From Hepsetus odoe (taxonomy: Eukaryota; Chordata; Actinopteri; Characiformes; Hepsetidae): 64,000 nt of DNA. The position numbers and the translations under genes are program-made. Below the pieces are notes generated by a model that worked only from the letters and a program-made list of their open reading frames with translations, was not told the origin of the DNA and did no database searches. Positions 21,524 through 34,680 of the stretch are shown here, in pieces (within the stretch, counting starts at the first letter, position 1; every line of letters starts with the position of its first letter). Where the stretch lies: NCBI GenBank assembly GCA_017165825.1, contig CM029380.1, positions 21,652,198 through 21,716,197 of the forward strand. Reading direction: 5' to 3'.

Positions 21524-23068
21524 TAGGTAATGAACCTTTACATTCTGTGGATGATTTGTGAATGAAGTTTCATTCATTTTTACACCCACATAAGTCTCCT
21601 TTAACAAAACGGCCCTTTAAATCCATCAGTTAAAAGGTTCTTTTGTCGTTTTTGTATGACATCACACCAAAGAAGCCTTCCTCACACCTTTATTTTTGTT
21701 ATGCTCTGCGGAACATGATCAGTCAGAGCAGGACTTTACCCTCATCCTGCTCACGGTCTCACGTGCAGCCCCGAGTCCTGTTGGCAGCACTCAATAAAGT
21801 GCTAGTATCCTGGGAGAAATATGACAGTTTTACTGTCCCTCTCTCACACTGTCCATTCAGTTCACACTAAGCAGACCAGATTTTATCAACCAAAGCACAG
21901 ATGCAGCTAAAGCTCTTTCTGCAAGGAAAGTCCATCATCTCTGCTTCGCTAATGTCCATATTTCTCGTTTTGTAAAGCAGTGTCACACATTTGGCTCTTA
22001 TTGAGAGAAATTTTGAAGAGTATTGAGAGACAAATTGACGAATGTTTTGCCAAAAATACAACACTTGTTAGATTGTTTCCTTTATTCATAAACACTACAT
22101 ATATAATCGATAGCTTAATAATGCATTCAGTTCACATGCATATTCTTTTTTCCAAAAGAAGGCATTTGAATTAAAAAAGACATACGGCATACGGTTAGTC
22201 TTATTCATATATTTCTTCTACCAAATATGTACTCCAGCTAAGTTAACTCCTGTCTGGGTTTAGTCTATCCATGAAGCTTTCAAACAGAGAATACCCGAAC
22301 CGATATCTGATGGAGAGACTGTTAATTGGCACGAGGCAGCAGGGGATCTGTCTTGTACTGACAGCAACACAAACACAGGCTTTCACTTGGAAGGCAAGGA
22401 AAACGCTTTGTTTCACCAGGCAAACTGAGCACCTTAATTACTTTCATTTCCTCCTGCTTGCAAATTGTTGCTCTAAAGCCTAAGTGAGTTGGCAGCGTAT
22501 GCCCGTTTTATTGGTGCGAGGCTCATCTCGCACCCCCCCAACTGCTTTCCAACTCAACTTTTCAGCTCGGGCCCAACTCCTGCTTTGATGGGGTATTGAC
22601 GAAAGTGTAAAAAATGTGTTTGACTCTTGGTTACAGCAGATGAAATAAAGCCCTAAACACATCCCTTCAGGGCTGAGCACAAAAGTGACGTTTTGAACGT
22701 GGCTGCACGCAGGCTGTGCTTTGGTTGCTGCAGGTCGGAAAAGGGGGAGCATGTGAATCACTTTGACTTGGTCGGAGCACAAAAGCCCAGAGCCTTTGAG
22801 GGTCCTTTGTGTTAAAATCAGTGCGAGCGCCACACAGCGCGGCTAAAGCCCGTTTCTTTACAGCCTAGCCGAATCCTCAGTTTTGATGTTCTGAAAGGCT
22901 ATTCAGAGAGCTTCTGCTCCTGCTAACATCCTAATTGCTGGACTCCTGATATTTTCCGTAGGATGTGACTGTGAATAAGAGGTGCAAAAGAACAAGAGTT
23001 GGAAAAGCAAAAAAGGACAAGAGTGTTGTAGAGTGCAGAGCTTGGCCAGTTTTAATGGACTACTTTTG

Positions 23069-23089
23069 CTCTCTCTCTCTCTCGTTCTT

Positions 23090-23151
<62 letters not shown>

Positions 23152-23158
23152 TCTCTTT
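23069..23158. repeat. (CT)n microsatellite
   Basis: About 90 bp of CT repeat with minor interruptions. Confidence 0.95.
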
Positions 23159-23309
23159 CCCCCATCCCTGGCTGCATACAGACCGATCAGGTTTCCTCCT
23201 CTGTCTTATTTAAAGCAGCGAAGCAATGCAAAAGCTGCTGTGATTAAAAGCCATCTGAAGAGAGGCTGACCTCGTGCTCAGAGGACCATAGTGGAGATTT
23301 TAAGGTCAC

Positions 23310-23800
23310 ACAGAATCAGTAATTAAAGTTATTAGCATGGTCATATTGATTTCGCTGATCAAGCAGCCTTAATTGTTTTAAGCCATAATTTGCTATCACG
23401 GCTAGACAAGCTAGTTATGGCGTAATTTATGAGGAGGAATAATTATGGAATAACTATTTAACTTGTATGCACGTCACATAGCCTGTGTTTATTAAACCAC
23501 GGTTTAGCAATGGTTTCAAATTTCTGTTTTATGAACCCACATTTGGATTTGATTGGCATGCATTGTTGATCAACCAAGCTGTTACATCACTTTGAAGAAA
23601 CAGTCCTCCAGCTGAGATCTGCTCAGCGGTAGGGAAGCAGGCCGCCGAGCCTGGCCTAATTTATGGCCGGCGGGCGTCAGGCTCACAGGAGCACTCCGCA
23701 CGTGTGAAAGGTCATGGCTTAAGATGTTAGGGTCACGACCCTATCTTCAAGGCATTTGACCTCTTAGATAAACAGCCACTCTCATTAGCAGCCAGTCAAG
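23310..23800. promoter_or_regulatory. Candidate conserved regulatory block in intron 2
   Basis: Repeat-free sequence with many TAAT/ATTA cores (AATTAAAG, TTAATTG, CATAATTTGC, CGTAATTTATG, AATAATTATGG) between 23319 and 23460. A GC-richer part follows at 23620-23800, containing a nuclear-receptor-like AGGTCA (about 23709) and the inverted repeat AGGGTC-AC-GACCCT (about 23729-23742). The pattern resembles vertebrate developmental enhancers, but conservation cannot be checked here. Confidence 0.25.
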
Positions 23801-25147
23801 CGGAGGGCGGTTCTTTTGGTTTGGTTTGCCCTTTCACCTCTAGTTGAAACAGGTGGTTTTGTTTGGGTGCTGGAATGGAGAGCAGGCTGGTTTTAAACCT
23901 TTTAAAAGGGGGTTAATATAGCCATGGAGATGCAGGCTTAAGTTTCAACCAGTGGCTGGTTTCCTATTTTAAGAGTCTGTTTTACCAAGGTGGATAAAAC
24001 CGCTTATTTTGCATTTTGTTTGCGCAGAGTAGCAGAAAAGCACTGCATTTAGTGGGTCGATATACAATATATTAAGTTCTGGTGCTGAAGTCCCAGCTTG
24101 AAAATGTGCTAAAAGTGATAAAAACAGCCCTTTTTTCCTCCATTATTTATTTTTTTAAACCAAAAAGAATACTTATGCAGTTTTGCTTCTCTTTATCTGA
24201 TTGATCTGTAGGTCAAAATCAAGCATTGCTTGAGGAGAGCTTGTATTTGGCATGAACTAGGTTTAATGCACTGTTGTATTTGGGGTTAAGCTGCAAGGAT
24301 GTTCCAAGTATTTAGAAAGCACGTGCTTTTTCTGATGACTAAAATTGTCTTTCAATTTTTTTTTACAAGGAATAGCAGACTGCCCTCCTTTACATTAAGA
24401 CATTAAGCTTCATTTTGCTTCTAATCAAAAACAAGTTGCTTTTTATCCCATGAGCTTCTGAAAACATCTCAGCGGTGAGTGAGAGACACACTCGGACCTG
24501 TTTATCGAACTGTATTTTCATTTGATTCGGGTCTGTTTTCACCCGGGACAACACAATGGAAGGATACTGCTGGTTTAGGAAGATAACATGCCCCAGTCGG
24601 GATCTATGTGTACATGAAGAGGGAAGCTGATAGATATTTATATTGCTCTTACCTTATCTGACCTGAGGGCCAGTCGAGATGAACCGTTTGCGTGTTGAAT
24701 GACTGCAAAGACGTCTGACCCACTTCCCTCTGAGCTCTTAAAGAGATTTGCTGTGTGTGTCTTTCTAAACTAGTTAAGTTTGATGATGCATTCCTCAAGG
24801 CGCACCGAGTTCAAGTTCTGTCAGAACATAAAGTTTGTTCACGCTGAGCACTTCAGCTGCATGATGATGGGATAATTGTGAGTTAACCTGATGAATCCTT
24901 AGCTTATTACTCTTTAACTACCATGAAACTAACCTTTAAGTGGGCCTGGAAATGGACTAAACCATTAGATGTACTTCAAGTGAAGGTGGATGAGGAAAAT
25001 ATGAATGGATGATAAATTAAAACACATCGTTTCAGTTCGTTTTGTGCCGCTTTGCGAACAGGTTCCTGAGCTTTGCGACGAAATGAGAACACGCACTAGC
25101 AAAGTATTCATTTATAAAGGCTATTAATACATTTATTTAAAGAGCTG
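23801..25147. other. Intron 2, unique sequence
   Basis: No exon, RNA or repeat family recognised. Confidence 0.5.
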
Positions 25148-25283
25148 GAACAGTGGGGGCCTAGTGTTTAGGGACTAGGCCACATGACCAGAATGCTGTG
25201 GGTTCTCAGACCAGTAGGTAACCCTGAGCATGGTACCGTCCCCATTACTGCTTCCCGTGCGGTGGAGTGAGGGTTAAATGCAA
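25148..25283 (+). mobile_element. tRNA-derived SINE (family 2)
   Basis: Starts with GGGGGCCTAGTGTTTAGGGA, the family 2 A-box head. It continues with the shared body (CAGACCAGTAGG..., GGTACCGTCCCCATTACTGC) and ends in GAGGGTTAAATGCA. The B box is decayed (GGTTCTCAGACC). Confidence 0.7.
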
Positions 25284-28200
25284 CACTCTCATGGAGCAAC
25301 ATAACTTCTAAAATGGTTTGGAAGAAAATATTGTCGAATATACGTGCATTACACAGTATGAACATTTTCATGCTCTCCTGTGAAAATACTGTTTAGGAGA
25401 CTTTATCTTATTAGGAGGCAAAAAAAGATGTGGGCATCCAGTAAACCCACTGCGGACGGAGGCAGTTAATGTGCATGGTTCCCACAGCTGTTCATAATTT
25501 GTCCAAATCTGCTGTTTAGCACTAGCATTTAAATGTCTACTTGAAATCAATGTAAAAAGCGGTGAAAATACGGTGTAAAGGCTCCTATAACGCACAGCCA
25601 CGTCATGTATTGTCTTGATTTTTGGACGTTGCAGGATCCACCAGTATATGACTCTTGGCACGTATTGAGTTGCAGCCGTTTTGTGTTTCCCTTTCTTTCC
25701 ACAGGCGGAGGAATAACAATAATTTGGATCTATTTAAGGCTATTGTGGGATGAACCACAGCCTTTGTTGTGGTTACTGCTGTACACATTGTGGGTAGGGA
25801 CCCCCCACCCTCACTCCACTCCACTCAATTCACTCTCTCATTCTCTCCTCCCTAAATGCCACCAACCAGCACTGGTACTGCAACAACGGCCATAACGCTG
25901 CACTCCTCCACACACACAGGCTCACACGTTACCATTCATTACAAGTGAGGTTGGTGCTCATTCATAAAAATGAACTGTTTTGCTTTTGAGGTGAGGCCAC
26001 GGCAAGTTGCTGTACAGACAGTTCTATTGGCCTAGCGTTACAGGATCAAATGATGAGATACAGTTTCGTCACTTTTAATATCATTGTGACCATGGCATGT
26101 GACCTCCTTTTGAACCATTTTTTTTTTTTTTTGTGCAGCAGTTTGATTGGATTAAACAAAGCAGATAAGGTTCTAGAGTGGGGAAACACTATAGGTTCTT
26201 TTGAGCAGTGCATGACTTCAAAAACCTGATTGCATGGCAAACTCACGTAATCCGTTTAATGTCTGTTGTCATTGCCAATCTCGCAATCTCTGCAGATTTG
26301 GACCATATTCTCTGCTGTAGTCTCAGGCCTTAGTGCACCAACAAAAGACCAAAACGGAATCGTAAGACCAAAACTATATAAAAATATGGAAAAGGATTTG
26401 ATTTTGTCGATTCTCAAAGTTAACCCTGATCCAGAAAAATCTGACTTTCAGGTTAATAAGACATTCCTTACGTCTGTGTCTATGGGGACGGATGAGTGGG
26501 TGTTTAGTGCTGTGGAGTATGAGTGGAGAGACGTGCACCTGTGCTCTGGGCCTCAGTGCTGTCCCCCTGTGCAGTGGTGCCGGGCAGGGGTAGGGGGTTG
26601 GCACCAGTCAACTTGCGCTAATTAGTTCTGTATTAACTCCTCAGTCGTCTCAGCACATGGACACTGAGAGAGAAATAGGCCCACAATGGGAGATCAGAGC
26701 AGAGTAACAGCATATATCGCTTGTTTTCTTTGCTCATCATCACTGCCAAAAACGAAACTTCTGTGTCTCTGACATACTGATTTATGAAGGACAATAAAGT
26801 ATATACTAGATTTCATGAACATTCGGGTCAAATCGGATTTTGAGCATTTCTGTTGGTCCTTTTCCCGGGATTTCGTCATTTACACAAAGTTAAGGGCAGC
26901 CGTCGTCTTAAAGTTTAAGCAGGCTACGTTCATCATCTCACCTGCTTCTTCTTTTACGTTCGTCCTTGGTTCCAAACGAATCATTTCATCTCGCTGAGCA
27001 CACGGGCAGAGTCTTCTAGTTGCTCAGACAGTTCTTGTCTTGCAGCGACACCAGACATTTCTTCCATTTCAGAACAGCAGCTTTGCCTAACTTCTGAGAA
27101 TGGAGCCTTTGTCCGTGCATGCCATTCAACAAGAGTTCCATTGTCTTAAAGCCCTGCCGGTAGCGAGCGAGGCATTGCTGGGTCTTTATTGTGAAGAACT
27201 TTGATTGTATTAAGACTTGATGAGGACTTCATTTGAATGGTGGGCAGACAGCTCATGTGCTGCTAGGGCCCTGAGGAGGGAAGAACTTTTCAAGTCACCT
27301 AATTACCATGGCACTCCTTTTCTTCTTGTTACAAATGCACATGCACATACAAAAAGCATTCGGAGAATGAGACTTCGGGAGATTTGTATTTTTTGTTTCG
27401 AAAAAGAATGTAAATGTAAGTTATTATGATTTTAACATCTGCTCGACAAAATTTCCTTAAACCTCAAACCTCATGTTATTATTAGTTATTAACCCCGAAG
27501 CCTTATTATTCAGCAGCTTGAAATGAATTATTAACCACCATCAAACGAATCTCTAAGGCGTGTAGTTGTGAGAGTTAGCAACAGAAGTTGCCCTTAGGGT
27601 TTAAGGGGTTAAAAATGAAAGCTTAAACTCTTAAGGAAGTAAAAGCTTCCTTTGCTGTCTTTATACGGGCTTTTCCGTCATAAGCCCCGTACACAGATGC
27701 TCAGCTTAAAATGGGCTTCTGCCTTGCCCCATGTGATGTGTGGAAGGATTGATCTATAACACCCGCACATCGTCACCTCTTCTCTGTAATGTCAATGGTT
27801 TCTGTCATGCGTGATTGCTTGTCTGATCATGATGCCCCTGCCCTCTGATCAATACATGTGTACACTGTGCTGGACAACGCACAACCAGAAGCGCTATGCA
27901 TACTGGCTTGTGATTCAGATTCGCCGTTATGCTCTAGTTCAGAACTTGAAGCATTTATTTTAGAAATATTTCCCAGAATATAATGACTCCAGATTAATTC
28001 TAGGGTGCAAATAATTGTGATAAAGGAAACATTTATTGAGCTAAGTTCATATGTACAAAAAGTTCAGCTTGCAATGAATTACTGACATTGTCTGTATGAA
28101 CTGCGGACGGCCAAATATGACTCAGACTTTGTCATTCAAATCCACGAAACCTTCTGAAATAGAAACATCTTGTAACATTCAACGTGGGACAGTTATTGTC

Positions 28201-28814
28201 CTTTTTTTCTTATTTAAAATCTCTTCTTATAAAGATTGTTGGATGATAATGTTGTACTGATACTGAAGGCTGGGGTTGGATTTCCTTTTTGCTATTTTAA
28301 CCCTGATGAGTCATTTTCAACCTGTAGCAAAAAAACCTGACTGTCAACGAAAGAGTAATATATGTGCACGAGACCAATTAAAGGCTCGGTAATAGGTGGT
28401 TTTCTGTGTATAGTGGTATGGTGGTAATATACAGTCAGCAATTCCAAAGCAATATTGGTACCTAATTGGTAGAGCATTACTTTACTGATATATGAACGGG
28501 GCAGTAATGACTTATTACACTTAAAAAAATTTTTTTTTTACATGTTTTCCACAAATCAGCAGCCTTGATATCTTAAAAGGCTGCCAAGGAGCAAGCGTGG
28601 CCCTGGCGATTGAGGCATGGGGCACTATTGTGTGGCAGAGCCGTTGTGGACTGGAATATAAAAGAGAGTACAGACATGAAACGGGACAGCTGTGTCTGTC
28701 TGTAGGGGAAAGTTGCTACAGATGGTGAAAGAAGTGAAAAATAAACTACCGTATGGCTGGTAAAATATAGAAGAAAGACTGGGGTTTGGTGTTGAACAGG
28801 AGCCTGTTTGCTCC
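25284..28814. other. Intron 2, unique sequence
   Basis: No gene or repeat family recognised. A T15 run lies near 26119-26133. The blocks at 26820-27000 and 27000-27240 have an elevated density of CpG or ordered, repeat-free sequence, but nothing decisive. Confidence 0.45.
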
Positions 28815-28830
28815 GTGTGTGTGTGTGTGT

Positions 28831-28864
<34 letters not shown>
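28815..28864. repeat. (GT)n microsatellite
   Basis: GT repeat interrupted by GCGCAC. Confidence 0.95.
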
Positions 28865-31800
28865 TTAGTACTGTCATAAGGAATGTGTTACCTCATTTGC
28901 TTGTCTGTCCTTATACCCTTTATATCCATCTGCTCCTCAGTTCTACACAGATTTATCTCTCTGTGCTGTTGTTTCTGACATGTGCTCGCTTCCTTAAATC
29001 CCTTCAATTGAATTAATCGCAGCGCTTTTGTATTTGCATTAACTGCACCTTTCCATTAGAGCTGCATTTAAAGCTGTTGTTGGATAATTCTAGGTTTGGT
29101 TAAGGTTTAGTTTACGAATGCTTTGTTGAACAGCAACAGACAGTGTAGACTTTATGCTCCGCGGACCCCCGTAGGCCAGTCCTTTGAGGTTCAGCCGTCT
29201 CTTTTACCCAGCAGCTTAAATGGAGGTCAGTTAGCCTGCTGCCTTTGAGCGTCGGCTTCCTGGTTACTCTGGTAACTCTTTGAGTGACTGAGCAATGAGG
29301 GGGTGACCTGTTCCTCTTTGTGATGTCTGCGGGGTAGATTCGCAACTCAGCAAGAAAACTCTTTAGACCCTTTTGTCCTGCATGTCATGCTGTTGAATAT
29401 ATCAATCTCCAGTGACAGCAGCAGTTATGCTATAAGAGATAAGGGCGATGCGTTCTCAGAGGTTCGTTTCAGGAGTAGTGGGGAGTGAGACGAGAGCGGA
29501 GAGAAGCTCCGCATACGTTACGAAACTGTCAAGCCTTTTTGGATTCGGTCCAGATGGTGGACACTACAAAGCATCCATTTGCTAACAAAGTGTTTGCTCT
29601 TTAAGCAAGGTTACATGTCATCTATGTTAGTTTTTCTGTTGTTGTTTTGTTTGTTAGCGTTCTTTTCTTTTTGTCAGATGTTGTTTTTAATAATTAAAAT
29701 GGACGAGAGTAGTGGTGGGGTTGCAGGCTAAGCATGGTACTGACTTTAAATTATTGAACTATTTATCCTCAGAAATGCCCTCGGTCTCTCCATCTGTCTG
29801 AGTAGGAGAAATATAAATAAATAAGTAAACGGGGATAATAAGACTGTGGCACAGTCCAGGCCAAACCGCAAGCCCAGGCACCGGCTGTGTTTTTCTAGTT
29901 CTGCGGCAATTACAAGCCCTCCTTCAAGAAAACACTGAAGGCATTAACGAAACGTGCTAGAAATGACGTGCTCCAGCTCCAGAGGTCATGCTTTAACAAA
30001 GTCCTGATTGCTGGAAATCTGAGATATGAGTTATGAAATAACACAGGACGTCTCTTAAATTAAAGTGACCCATATCACTGCTACCATCATACCACAGTCA
30101 TGTAATAAGCAAACATAAAAATATAATCAAATGAATGAATGAATATTTGATTTTGATATTTTGTTATGGTCATTCAAATTTTTTTGGATCATTCGTAGAT
30201 CAGTTCGTGTGAGGTGGCGCTGGTCTAATCCGCAGCAAGAAACAAGCTGCAAGTGCAAGATTTTATCCTGTGATTTGTTAAAAGAAATCACAGATGGGAG
30301 AAATACGTAAAGATTTTAAACCATTTGAACCATTTCTGTCTTTTTGACCTTAGATTTTGAATGAATGAAGGGAAGAGCAGCTTAGTATCTAATAAAAATT
30401 AGAAAAACCAAAAAAACAGCAATGGTGTTACATGGTTTTGTTCCAAAAGAAATTACATTCAATTTCTATCAAGCAGAGCGAATTACATTTTTAATGAACC
30501 AATTACTCTGAAGCCAGTTTACCGTTTGGTGATTGGCTCATTTTTTCCAACCTGAACATGACTTAGACATCAGAGATAAGTAGAAGAACAGAAATGGTGC
30601 GGGTTGCTGGTAAGAGGCTTCACAGTACCAGCTGTGAGGTCATCTGAATTCCATCTAAACAGCAGCTTTTTTGTAATCAATACGCTTCCTCCTATATGGT
30701 GCCTCATGAATCTTGAATGAACCTCTGCTTTTTTTTTTTCATCTGGTCTTTGTGGGATTTCTTGAGAAGTGCATTCTTCATCAGTGGCCATCGGGAGCCT
30801 CATCTATCCCCTGCACTTCAACAATAACACTGTTTTCACAGACGAAACAAAAGCGACACTTGATTAGTTGTGAACCATCTGGGAGTGCGGAGCTGTGTGA
30901 CCAAGCTAATTGGTTAAATCTGTAAGAGAATGGGCAAGAAGCCTCTCCTCACATGCATGTTTTGAATGAGCAGACTCCTCGGTGAGACCTCTAATCACAC
31001 TTTGGGTGCCCCCACCCCTCTTTTTGTTTTGTGGGCTGAGTGATGAGCCTGAATCTGTTCCCCAGTCCTCAGGGGAAAGGAAAGCCTCTGTCCTCACACT
31101 CCAGTGTGGAGAGTATGAGATACTTCACCTTCTGGTCGTCTCTGGCACTGGCAAGACTTGCCACTCTGTTGTGAAATATAGAATAATGTTTAGAGATTCT
31201 TTTGCTTGCAGGGATGTTTGAGATTTCACAAATGGAATGGAGGAAACTAACAGTAAAATTGCTCAAAAACGCATTTCGGAACTATACAAAGCTTTTTTCA
31301 GTGTGAATTTGATGGAGACATTGCTGTTTGAGTAGAAATATAACTTTCCATTTAAGCAGACAGCACAAGAGTACCTAAGGCAACTCTCATGGTTGTAGCT
31401 ACTTACTTTAAACACCTTCCTATTGTATAAAAGCTGCTGATAAATAAATGTATATGCGTGGTTTTCTAAATAGTTCTACAAAAATGAAGATATCTACTTA
31501 TTGCATTTATTCCTGCATGCATTTTCCACGCAACACTGGGAGGGAGAATAGTCAATGCTTTTTTTACAGGCTAGAACTGAAGCCTAGAGTAGTTTTTGAG
31601 TGATGCATATATGGTTTCTATTTGGCTATTTAGCTTTTTTTGTTAAGCTTTATTGTGCAGTCTTTGTTTTGCTTATTCTTGCATGCTGAATAAGCTATTT
31701 ATTGCAGAAACTCAATCTGCAATAACAATATGAATATGATTTTAGGCATAATTAAGGCACAAGAGCAGAAATGAACATGGCAGAAGAGATGTGACTCAAT

Positions 31801-31904
31801 GCCAGCTGTGAATCCGTATTTACGCTTTTGAAAAGTTCAGCAGCCCTTACTTTTAAGGAAATACCTACTTGTCCGTCCAACCAACTTGCTAACCGTGATA
31901 ACTA
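28865..31904. other. Intron 2, unique sequence
   Basis: No exon, RNA gene or transposon recognised. Confidence 0.5.
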
Positions 31905-32130
31905 ACTGAAAGTGACTATTCTCGTCATTGTGATTACACAGCACAGCACACAGTGAACCACAACGAAATTACACCTCTGCATTTTACCCACACAGTCACA
32001 GCAGTTGTTGAAAGCGCCTGGGGAGCAGTGACGGTGACAGAACCTTGCTCAAGAGTACCTCAGGGCAACCTACTGGTCTGGGATTCGAACCAGTGACTTT
32101 CTGATCCTGGGGCCAACTTTCATGTCACTC
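31905..32130 (-). mobile_element. tRNA-derived SINE (family 2), long copy
   Basis: The minus strand carries a perfect B box GGTTCGAATCC (32081-32091). It is followed by the family body (GTTGCCCTGAGGTACTCTTG, GTGGGTAAAATGCAGAG) and the tail ending in a CACTTTCAG-type motif: on the plus strand, CTGAAAGTGACTATTCTCGT from about 31906. The A-box head is degraded. This copy defines the full 3' tail of the family. Confidence 0.8.
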
Positions 32131-32754
32131 TTCCTAAGAGGCCGGTCCAGTGTTAGCCAGACTTGAGTGGAATTTCCTCCTAGACTGGACCAGTGGACCA
32201 ATGTTTTCCATGTCAGATGTTATCTCCTGCACATGCTAAACACACGCTTTGTTGGATTAGAGCATTCTGTGAAGCATTACAGGTAGAAAACCCTTCCTAG
32301 AAAGCTGGAACTACAGTGGAGAAACTAGCATTGCCCTCCCACCCATGGCTGCAAATAACAAGTTGCGGGAAGCCCTGCTTTGCCTCACTGCTGGAGAGGG
32401 GAGTGAAGGTATGGTTCAAAGTCAGATGTACAAAGATAAGGCAACAATCACTCATAGGCCCTCGGTACTGTGTGACCAGCCCAGCCCCTCTCGTTCCTTG
32501 TGACCTGGCAGACAAAAATGAGCAACTCCCATCTCTTTCTTCTCACTTTCTCTTTTTCATCTTGCTTAAATGTATGGTCCTTTAATATATTCTATACAGA
32601 AAACCGCATACAGTGTTTCAGATACATATAGCCTGTTGGTATATGTATGGCATTGGTGTTTGTAGCATTCTTCAGTATATGCATTTTTCATTTGCCTTCT
32701 TTAATAAGAAAAGTGCAAATACAATGAATCAATAAAAGCCTTTATATATACATT

Positions 32755-32760
<6 letters not shown>
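32131..32760. other. Intron 2, unique sequence
   Basis: No gene or repeat family recognised. Confidence 0.45.

Positions 32761-32822
<62 letters not shown>
32761..32822. repeat. (TA)n joined to (GA)n
   Basis: TA run of about 28 bp passing directly into a GA run of about 34 bp. Confidence 0.95.
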
Positions 32823-32825
<3 letters not shown>

Positions 32826-33718
32826 AAAATCATTCAGTTAAAGCTGGCTTTGTTGAACATATTGAACATATTATGGCATGTATTTAAGTCACCTCATCTA
32901 AAAGTGCAACCAGTTCTTTTCATCTAGCTCTTTTCCAGGAGCCATTAAACCTAAAAGAACATAGATGCTTGAGAAACAACAGGAGTGGAAGCATGTTCTG
33001 AAGAAAAGAACAATGTTCAATGCAAAATATATGAAACAGGTTGTTAGAATTCAAAGATTCTGCAAATTTGATTAGCCTTTCCTATAAGTGAAGATTATAA
33101 ACCTTGTATCTTAGAAAATTAGCTTTTCCTGTCACGGCTTCAGGCAGGAATAACAGCTGTTTTTTTTTAAAGGTTAAATCTTGATCACAAATCGCAAAAC
33201 TTTTTTACTGTGGAGAAGAGTTATCCACGTAATTAAACAAGCCAACAAATTCATCAAATTTATGAAAATAGTTCTTTTTAATGTATGTTTGCTGCGTTTC
33301 TGATATTTGCTGCCTTTTTCTAAGCTACCTTGAAGGTTACTTCACACCACTTACAATCCAAAAACAAATCAACAGGTTCAAAAGTATAAAAACGATAAAA
33401 ATGAATGGTGTTTAAACATGTACTGAAAGTGTGGGTTTAGGTCTAACAGGGGCTGTATTTTCCATGAGACCAAGCCAATGGGATTCACAGAAACAAAACA
33501 AGAACAACTGCATCACTGTCCATTTACTTTTGAACAGAAAGGCTGTTCAGCTCCATTTACTTTCCCCTTATGTCCTCGAAATAATTAAATGCCCATTACT
33601 CTTTATATGCACAAACGTCTCTATAATTGCACGGACATTGGGTTTTCGCACTGCAGATACGATAGAAATGAAGAGGCAAGCAAGGGGCAGCCCCTCTGTA
33701 TCCTGTCTGTGGTTCTAT

Positions 33719-33719
33719 A

Positions 33720-33757
<38 letters not shown>
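33719..33757. repeat. (AC)n microsatellite
   Basis: AC repeat with one CATA interruption. Confidence 0.95.
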
Positions 33758-33761
<4 letters not shown>

Positions 33762-33769
33762 CAAATGCT

Positions 33770-33960
33770 TCTGCGCTGCTCCTCTTGTCCCGGGTAATCT
33801 TCAGGCCCCCACTCTGCGGCTTCTTGCTAATTAAATTCCAGCGCTGTCCATTAGACGGATAGAGTGAGCACACTGCTGACTCAACACAGGTAGGGCAGCC
33901 TGCTGTAATGGTGAGAGAAGCTCAAGTGCCCAAGCAATTCATTTGCCCCCCATTTTACAC
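33770..33960. promoter_or_regulatory. Repeat-free candidate regulatory block
   Basis: Ordered sequence with CTTGCTAATTAAATTCC (a homeodomain-type core near 33823-33839) and an AP-1-like TGCTGACTCAAC near 33873. Function is inferred from motif texture only. Confidence 0.2.
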
Positions 33961-34433
33961 ATCCCTGGGTCACCACATGCTTTCAAGGGTAGAGAGAGAG
34001 GAGATGCAGGAGGTAGGTGGGCAGGCGGGGGGTGTTTGGAGCTAATATCTTCAGAATGCGTTAATTCTGACACCATACAAAGCTGTGTCCTCTAAAACGG
34101 TGGGACGAGGTCAGGAGCGTCCGGGCTGGAGGATAGAAGCAGTCAGCTCTGAATGGCTGCACTTGATACCGTATCATAAACTGTAGTGGACGAGTAATAT
34201 CCTTTGCAACGTGGTGGCGTTTCATTTCGGACATTCCAGGTTGGCATTTAGCAGATGATACATGGAGACTGGAACGAGTAGCTTCTCGAATGAGAATACG
34301 GTCGGTCAGAGTTTGGATGCAGTCCCAGGCTGACTTGGTGGATGTAGTGGTATTGACTGTTCCAGACATGGAAACACGCTTGCCAACGCTTTCCACGTTG
34401 GAGAATTTACCGTACAGTTTATGAAGTGGGAAA

Positions 34434-34680
34434 AGTGAAAGTGTCTGTTTATCATTGTGCGCTCACAGCATAGCACAAAGTGAACCACAGCGAAATGCAC
34501 CCTCTGCTTTTAACCCTCGTACACCATGCAGCAGTGGGCAGTCATATCCGTCACCTAGGGAGCAGAGATGGGGACGGTACCATGGTCAAAGAACCTCTGG
34601 GCAACCTAATGGTCTGGGATTCAAACCCATGACCTTCTAATCCAGGGAACTGGTCCATTAACACTAGGCCACCGGCATGG
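34434..34680 (-). mobile_element. tRNA-derived SINE (family 2)
   Basis: Minus-strand head GTGGCCTAGTGTTAATGGAC near 34673, B-box-like GGGTTTGAATCCC (plus-strand 34617-34629), then the body (GGTACCGTCCCCATCTCTGC) and a tail with the CACTTTCACTTT motif at 34434-34445. It is nearly full length. Confidence 0.8.
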
